Shown here: piece after piece, positions 59,850 through 64,000 of the stretch
How the letters are laid out: every line of letters begins with the position of its first letter
Numbering within the stretch: position 1 is the stretch's first letter
NCBI RefSeq assembly: GCF_037083825.1
Contig: NZ_JBAPLU010000006.1
Coordinates: 150,383 to 214,382, forward strand
Source: Klenkia sesuvii
GTDB taxonomy: Bacteria; Actinomycetota; Actinomycetes; Mycobacteriales; Geodermatophilaceae
Direction of reading: 5' to 3'
DNA length: 64,000 bases
The notes under the pieces: generated by a model
What the model was told of the DNA's origin: nothing
Database searches by the model: none
Seen by the model: only the letters and a program-made list of their open reading frames with translations
Program-made: the position numbers and the translations under genes

Positions 59850-60781
59850 GAGCTGATCCGGTCGACGAGGAACTCGACGGCTGCCTCGCTGTCCACGGTC
59901 TCGGCCACCGCGACGCCGTGCTCGGCGACCGACCGGTGGTCGACCAGGGTCTGCCCGCGGGCCGCCCCCAGGGTGGTGTCGACGACGACGTCGCGCCGCA
60001 CGGTGCCCAGGGTGCCGGGCGTGATCGCCTCGGTGAGCGCCAGCGCGTCGTGCACGCAGACGCCGTCGATGCCGTAGCTGTTCCGCGCGGAGTCCACGTA
60101 CTGCTGCAGCACCGCGGCGGCGGTGGCGCCGACCCGGCCGCCGGCGTCGCGGAACCGGTCGATGCCGGCCTGGGTGAGCACGGTGGGCAGGGTGACGTCG
60201 AGGCCGACCATCGTCACCGGCAGGCCCGACCGCAGCACGGCCTGCGCGGCCTCCGGGTCGGCCCAGGCGTTGAACTCCGCGGCCGCGGTGACGTTGCCGC
60301 CGCGGGTGGCCGACCCACCCATCCACACGACCCGGCCGATGCGGGCCGCGGCCTCGGGGAAGACGTGCAGCAGCAGGGCCAGGTTGGTCAACGGGCCGAT
60401 CGGGGCGACGGTGACGGTGCCCGGCTCGTGGGCCATCAGCAGGTCGGCCAGCGCCACGACGGCCGGGCGCGGGTCGACCGCGGCGGGGGAGGCCGGCAGC
60501 TCGACGCCCCCGAGCCCGGCCGCGCCGTGCACGTGCCCGGCCCGCTCGGGCAGCGGGTGCACCAGCGGGCCGGCGGCGCCGGCGGCCACCGGTACGTCGC
60601 TGCGCCCGGCCAGGTGCAGCACCCGCAGCGCGTTCTCCGTGGTCTGGGCCAGCTCGACGTTGCCGTGCACCGCGGTGACCAGTCGCAGGTCGACCTCAGG
60701 GCTGGCCAGGGCGAGCAGGATCGCGAGCGCGTCGTCGATGCCGGGGTCGGTGTCGATCACGAGGGGGGTGCGCGGGGCCAC
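59837..60781 (-). CDS. nucleoside hydrolase (inosine-uridine preferring family)
   Basis: 314 residues with the calcium-binding signature VIDTDPGIDDALAILLAL, VTAVHGNVELAQTTENALRV, PIGPLTNLALLL, VVWMGGSATRGGNVTAAAEF and VHDALAL. It hydrolyses the N-glycosidic bond of ribonucleosides for base and ribose salvage. GTG 60781 has CAGGCT 7 bases upstream. It is divergent from the ArsR gene with 32 bases between the starts. Confidence 0.92.
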   Translation of the reverse strand: MAPRTPLVIDTDPGIDDALAILLALASPEVDLRLVTAVHGNVELAQTTENALRVLHLAGRSDVPVAAGAAGPLVHPLPERAGHVHGAAGLGGVELPASPAAVDPRPAVVALADLLMAHEPGTVTVAPIGPLTNLALLLHVFPEAAARIGRVVWMGGSATRGGNVTAAAEFNAWADPEAAQAVLRSGLPVTMVGLDVTLPTVLTQAGIDRFRDAGGRVGATAAAVLQQYVDSARNSYGIDGVCVHDALALTEAITPGTLGTVRRDVVVDTTLGAARGQTLVDHRSVAEHGVAVAETVDSEAAVEFLVDRISSYGA

Positions 60782-60813
60782 GGGTCAGAGCCTGCCCCAC
60801 TACGATGGGCGCC

Positions 60814-61149
60814 GTGCACCAGGGCATCGACGACTTCGCGATGCCCGACCCTGCGCAGGTCAGGGAGGCGACCGACCTGCTGCGCATGCTGTCGGACCCC
60901 ACCCGGTTCTCGGTGCTGTGGGCGCTGGCCCAGGGTGAGAGCAACGTGGCCTGCCTGGCCGAGCTGGCCGGCACCTCCGCGACGGCGGTCAGCCAGCACT
61001 TGTCCAAGCTGCGGCTGGCGGGCCTGGTCTCGGGCCGCCGCGAGGGCACCTTCGTGTACTACACCGTGGCCGAGGGGCCGCTGGGTGCGCTGCTGGTCCA
61101 GGCGCTGCGCGCGGTGGGCGCCGACCCGCGCGCCGTCCGCCGTCCCTGA
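60814..61149 (+). CDS. ArsR/SmtB family transcriptional regulator
   Basis: 111 residues: ATDLLRMLSDPTRFSVLWAL, NVACLAELAGTSATAVSQHL and SKLRLAGLVSGRREGTFVYY are the winged-helix core. There is a single Cys in the alpha-3 region (NVACLAEL) and His residues at the N-terminus, so the metal site, if any, is not the classical CxC type. The target may be itself or the divergent nucleoside hydrolase. GTG 60814 has TACGAT 7 bases upstream, which favours it over ATG 60805, located inside that hexamer. Confidence 0.88.
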   Translation: MHQGIDDFAMPDPAQVREATDLLRMLSDPTRFSVLWALAQGESNVACLAELAGTSATAVSQHLSKLRLAGLVSGRREGTFVYYTVAEGPLGALLVQALRAVGADPRAVRRP

Positions 61150-61432
61150 CCCCGCCCGTCACACGCGACACGCCCGCCCCACCGGCACCGCGCCGAGGTC
61201 ATCGACCGCGCCGCGCCGGCCGACCTGCGGAAACACCGTTCCGGGTCGACATGTGGGCCGGTTGAGGGGCGGGTCACCGGTCGGCGACACGGCGTGCGCA
61301 ACGGTTCGGTCACGCGCACTCCAGGACGTGTCCCGGAGTGCCGGCCCCGTGCGTCCCACGGGTCACTCTTCTCCCTGACCGCAGTCCCTTCCCCGGCTGC
61401 GGTCCACGCTTCGAGCAGGAGAGGAGAGACCC

Positions 61433-62503
61433 ATGTCCGAGACGCTGCAGTACCCGGTCATCCGGCCCAGCAGCGCTGCTCGGCTGCGGGCAGCGGACAC
61501 CGACGGACGGCACGGGCGCGCTGTCGAGCTGACCAGCCTCACGTCGGCCGAGCGGGTGGCCCGGGCGCAGGCTGCGGTGGCGGCGCACCAGACGTTCACC
61601 GTCGCCCGCCTGGTGCCGGCCCCCGCGCGGCGGCCGGGCTCGCCGGCCCGCCTGGTGGCCTGGATCCGTGCCGGTGTCCACCGGCTCGCGTCCTGGGGTG
61701 CCGGGCCCGACGGCGAGAACCTCGCGTGGGGTCCGCCGGCTGCCGCCGCGCTGGCCGCTGCTGTCGCCCGGTCCGAGCCCGCGCTCCGGCACCGCGCACC
61801 GGACGACGACGACCCGGTGCCCATGCGGGAGCTGCCGAGCACGCCGACCCGTCCCGCGACCGACGCCGTGCCCGTGTGCCGGCACCGCGCACCCGACGAC
61901 GACGACCCCGCGCCGATGCGGGAGCTCCCCGGGCCGACGACGCCCCGGCCCGCCAGCTCGGCCCGCGCGCTCCCGGCAGCGACCCCGGCGCGCCGGGTCG
62001 CCACCCCCGCGCTGGTCCCGGCGTCCCGTCCTGCGGTGCGGACGCGGCGTCGTGCGGTGGTGCGGGGGGTCGCCTGGACCTCGTGCGCCTCGGGGTCGGG
62101 CAGCCTGCGCCCCAGTGGAGGGGCTCGTAGGTTGGACCGGTGTTCACGACCCGCCCCGAGCTCGCCGGCACCTTCGGCATGGTCGCCTCGACGCACTGGC
62201 TCGCCAGCTCGGCCGGCATGGCGACGCTCGAGGCCGGCGGGAACGCGTTCGACGCCGCTGTCGCTGCCGGCTTCGTCCTGCACGTCGTCGAGCCGCACCT
62301 CAACGGCCCGGGTGGCGAGGTCCCGATCGTCTTCGCCCGCGGCGGGAGCGGTGGGTTCGCGGGCCGGGCCGCCGTGCTCTCGGGCCAGGGGGTCGCCCCC
62401 GGCGCAGCCACGATCGATGCGTTCGAGGCACTCGGTCTCGAGCTGGTCCCCGGTACGGGCCTGCTCGCGGCCACCGTCCCCGGTGCTGTCGGTGCCTGGC
62501 TGA
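61433..62503 (+). CDS. repeat-containing protein of unknown function (3' end uncertain)
   Basis: ATG 61433 follows a strong GGAGAGGAG Shine-Dalgarno and opens MSETLQYPVIRPSSAARLRA. The first 115 residues look like a real domain, then a 31-residue unit (RHRAPDDDDPVPMRELP...) occurs twice, followed by Ala/Pro/Arg-rich sequence. The frame stays open to 62503, but from 62140 it overlaps the gamma-glutamyltransferase gene by 364 bases, and the residues there look like an out-of-frame reading. The native protein probably ends near 62130; a frame at that point has a TAG at 62128-62130. I do not recognise the family. Confidence 0.55.
   Translation: MSETLQYPVIRPSSAARLRAADTDGRHGRAVELTSLTSAERVARAQAAVAAHQTFTVARLVPAPARRPGSPARLVAWIRAGVHRLASWGAGPDGENLAWGPPAAAALAAAVARSEPALRHRAPDDDDPVPMRELPSTPTRPATDAVPVCRHRAPDDDDPAPMRELPGPTTPRPASSARALPAATPARRVATPALVPASRPAVRTRRRAVVRGVAWTSCASGSGSLRPSGGARRLDRCSRPAPSSPAPSAWSPRRTGSPARPAWRRSRPAGTRSTPLSLPASSCTSSSRTSTARVARSRSSSPAAGAVGSRAGPPCSRARGSPPAQPRSMRSRHSVSSWSPVRACSRPPSPVLSVPG
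61788..61932 (+). repeat. two copies of a 93-bp (31-codon) coding repeat
   Basis: GGCACCGCGCACC starts at 61788 and again at 61881. Both copies encode RHRAPDDDDP-x-PMRELP. The second copy is partial and differs by a few synonymous and conservative changes. Confidence 0.7.
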
Positions 62504-63972
62504 CCCTCCTCCGCGACCACGGCAGCCTGCCGCTGGACGCCGTCCTCCGCTACGCGGTCGAGTACGCCGAGTCCGGCCACCCGCTCTCCCCACGGGTGGC
62601 AGCGACCGTCGCCTCGGTCTCCGAGCACTTCTCCACCCACTGGCCGACCTCGGCCGCCACCTGGCTCGCCGCCGACGGAGCTCCTCCGGCAGCGGGTCGC
62701 CTGTTCCGCAACACAGCTCTCGCCTCCACCTACCGCAGGCTGCTCGACGCAGCGCGCGGACCCTCCCGGGAGGCAGGCATCGATGCGGCGCTCGCGGCCT
62801 GGTACTCCGGATTCGTCGCCGATGCGATCGACGTGTTCTCCCGGCGCCCCGTGCGCGACGACTCCGGTCGCGACCACGCGGGCTTCCTCACCGGGCACGA
62901 CCTGGCCAGCTGGCGGGCGGTGTACGAGCCCCCGGTCACGACCGACTGGCGAGGGTGGGACGTCTCGAAGGCCGGGCCGTGGTCCCAGGGACCGGCGCTG
63001 CTGCAGACGCTGGCGATGCTGGACGGGGTCCCGGGGCTGGCGCCGGGCGAGGGAGCAGGGCAGCAGGCGCCACCGGCCGAGGTCGTCCACGCCACCGTCG
63101 AGGCGGTCAAGCTGGCCATGGGCGACCGCGAGGCCTGGTACGGGGACGTGCCCGACGTCCCGCTCGACCACCTGCTCGACCCGCAGTACACCGCCGCGCG
63201 GCGGGCGCTCCTCGGTGACACCGCAAGCCTGACCTTGCGGCCCGGTGCACCGGACGGGCGCCCGCCCCGGCTCCCCCGGCACGTGACGAACCCGTCCGGG
63301 TCCTTCTCCGCCGGTGCGGGCGTCGGCGAACCGACCGTCGCCCGCACCGGCGAGCACATCACCGAGCGCGACGGCACCACCCGGGGCGACACCTGCCACG
63401 TCGACGTCGTCGACCGCTGGGGCAACGTCGTCTCGGCCACCCCCTCGGGTGGCTGGCTGCAGAGCTCGCCGACCATCCCCGAGCTGGGCTTCCCGCTCGG
63501 CACCCGGGCCCAGATGTTCTGGCTGGACCGCGGTCTGCCCAACTCCCTGGCGCCGGGCAAGCGGCCGCGCACCACGCTCACCCCGACGCTGGCCCAGGAC
63601 CGCTCCACCGGCCGCTGGCTGGCCTTCGGCACCCCGGGCGGGGACCAGCAGGAGCAGTGGCAGCTGTGCTTCTGGCTCGCGCACACCGTGCGCGGCCTGG
63701 ACCTGCAGGCCGCGATCGACGCCCCCGCCTGGCACACCACGGCGTTCCCCTCGTCGTTCTACCCCCGGGAGACCGTGCCCGGCGAGGTCGTCGTGGAGTC
63801 CAGGGTCGGGGACGACGTGGTCGCCGACCTGCGCCGCCGGGGGCACACCGTGGTCGTCGCCGACGCCTGGTCGCTCGGCCGGCTCTCCGCGGTCAGCGCC
63901 GACCCGAGCACGGGCCTGCTGACGGCGGCGGCCAACCCCCGCGGCATGCAGGGCTACGCCGTCGGCCGCTGA
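62140..63972 (+). CDS. gamma-glutamyltransferase family protein
   Basis: 610 residues. MVASTHWLASSAGMATLEAG and GGNAFDAAVAAGFVLHVVEP, then PHLNGPGGEVPIV, begin the large-subunit fold. The autocatalytic nucleophile is Thr418 in GDTCHVDVVDRWGNVVSATP, and GKRPRTTLTPTLA and FGTPGGDQQEQWQL are in the small subunit. It would cleave gamma-glutamyl bonds, as in glutathione or related compounds, or act as an acylase. No clear signal peptide is seen, so it may be cytoplasmic. GTG 62140 has TAGGTT 6 bases upstream, a leaderless layout. Confidence 0.9.
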   Translation: MFTTRPELAGTFGMVASTHWLASSAGMATLEAGGNAFDAAVAAGFVLHVVEPHLNGPGGEVPIVFARGGSGGFAGRAAVLSGQGVAPGAATIDAFEALGLELVPGTGLLAATVPGAVGAWLTLLRDHGSLPLDAVLRYAVEYAESGHPLSPRVAATVASVSEHFSTHWPTSAATWLAADGAPPAAGRLFRNTALASTYRRLLDAARGPSREAGIDAALAAWYSGFVADAIDVFSRRPVRDDSGRDHAGFLTGHDLASWRAVYEPPVTTDWRGWDVSKAGPWSQGPALLQTLAMLDGVPGLAPGEGAGQQAPPAEVVHATVEAVKLAMGDREAWYGDVPDVPLDHLLDPQYTAARRALLGDTASLTLRPGAPDGRPPRLPRHVTNPSGSFSAGAGVGEPTVARTGEHITERDGTTRGDTCHVDVVDRWGNVVSATPSGGWLQSSPTIPELGFPLGTRAQMFWLDRGLPNSLAPGKRPRTTLTPTLAQDRSTGRWLAFGTPGGDQQEQWQLCFWLAHTVRGLDLQAAIDAPAWHTTAFPSSFYPRETVPGEVVVESRVGDDVVADLRRRGHTVVVADAWSLGRLSAVSADPSTGLLTAAANPRGMQGYAVGR

Positions 63973-64000
63973 CCCGCCCGCCGGGGCAGCAGCCGCAGTG

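Overview
The window is 64 kb of very GC-rich (well above 70%) bacterial chromosome with dense genes, many GTG starts, short ATGA/GTGA/TGATG overlaps and protein families typical of Actinomycetota (furA-katG, 13E12-type HNH nuclease, Arr, PASTA-type kinase, paired dynamin-like GTPases). The overall gene content resembles Geodermatophilaceae (Blastococcus, Modestobacter, Geodermatophilus), but that family assignment is inference. Three perfect copies of the palindrome GTTCCACGTGGAAC, the core of actinobacterial ParB sites (parS), suggest the region lies in the origin-proximal part of the chromosome. No rRNA, tRNA, CRISPR array or insertion sequence was seen.

Layout. 0-5.4 kb: MOSC and S4 proteins, a stretch with decayed genes (GNAT remnant, frameshifted RelE toxin), an RNB-type RNase, and a transaminase/omega-amidase pair. 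5.4-13.5 kb: EEP-family phosphodiesterase, CYTH-CHAD protein, membrane metallophosphoesterase, three regulators (two TetR, one GntR) and small enzymes. 13.6-16.5 kb: a leftward thiolase / 3-hydroxyacyl-CoA dehydrogenase / enoyl-CoA hydratase operon behind a TetR-type operator. 16.6-23.3 kb: an iron and peroxide block, furA-katG followed by efeUOB with a DtxR/IdeR-like box and an Imm5-like passenger gene. 23.4-24.1 kb: a Phd/PIN toxin-antitoxin locus broken by two frameshifts. 24.1-30.3 kb: Ser/Thr kinase, CinA, a SRPBCC protein, AidB-type acyl-CoA dehydrogenase and a DUF1992 protein.

30.4-39.1 kb: a type I restriction-modification island (hsdM, hsdS, hsdR). It is interrupted by an antisense, SOS-boxed HNH nuclease and followed by an EcsC-family membrane protein. 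39.2-43.6 kb: GNAT, NUDIX, TetR, and an NYN-nuclease/phospholipase D pair. 43.6-47 kb: a heterodimeric ABC exporter-type pair behind an iron-box-like sequence; one nucleotide site is fully degenerate. 47.3-53.8 kb: ornithine cyclodeaminase-like protein, M23 peptidase, and two dynamin-like GTPases flanked by an RsbW-like ATPase and a STAS protein. 54-57.6 kb: a complete Opu-type osmolyte ABC importer. 57.6-64 kb: coiled-coil protein, Arr rifamycin ADP-ribosyltransferase, divergent MerR/VOC pair around a perfect 18-bp dyad, nucleoside hydrolase, ArsR regulator, a repeat-containing protein of unknown function and a gamma-glutamyltransferase.

A pattern across the window is a -10-like hexamer (TANNNT, or the looser NANNNT) placed 6-8 bases before the start codon of more than 20 genes. 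This is the layout expected for leaderless mRNAs. It was used here, together with Shine-Dalgarno matches, to choose starts.
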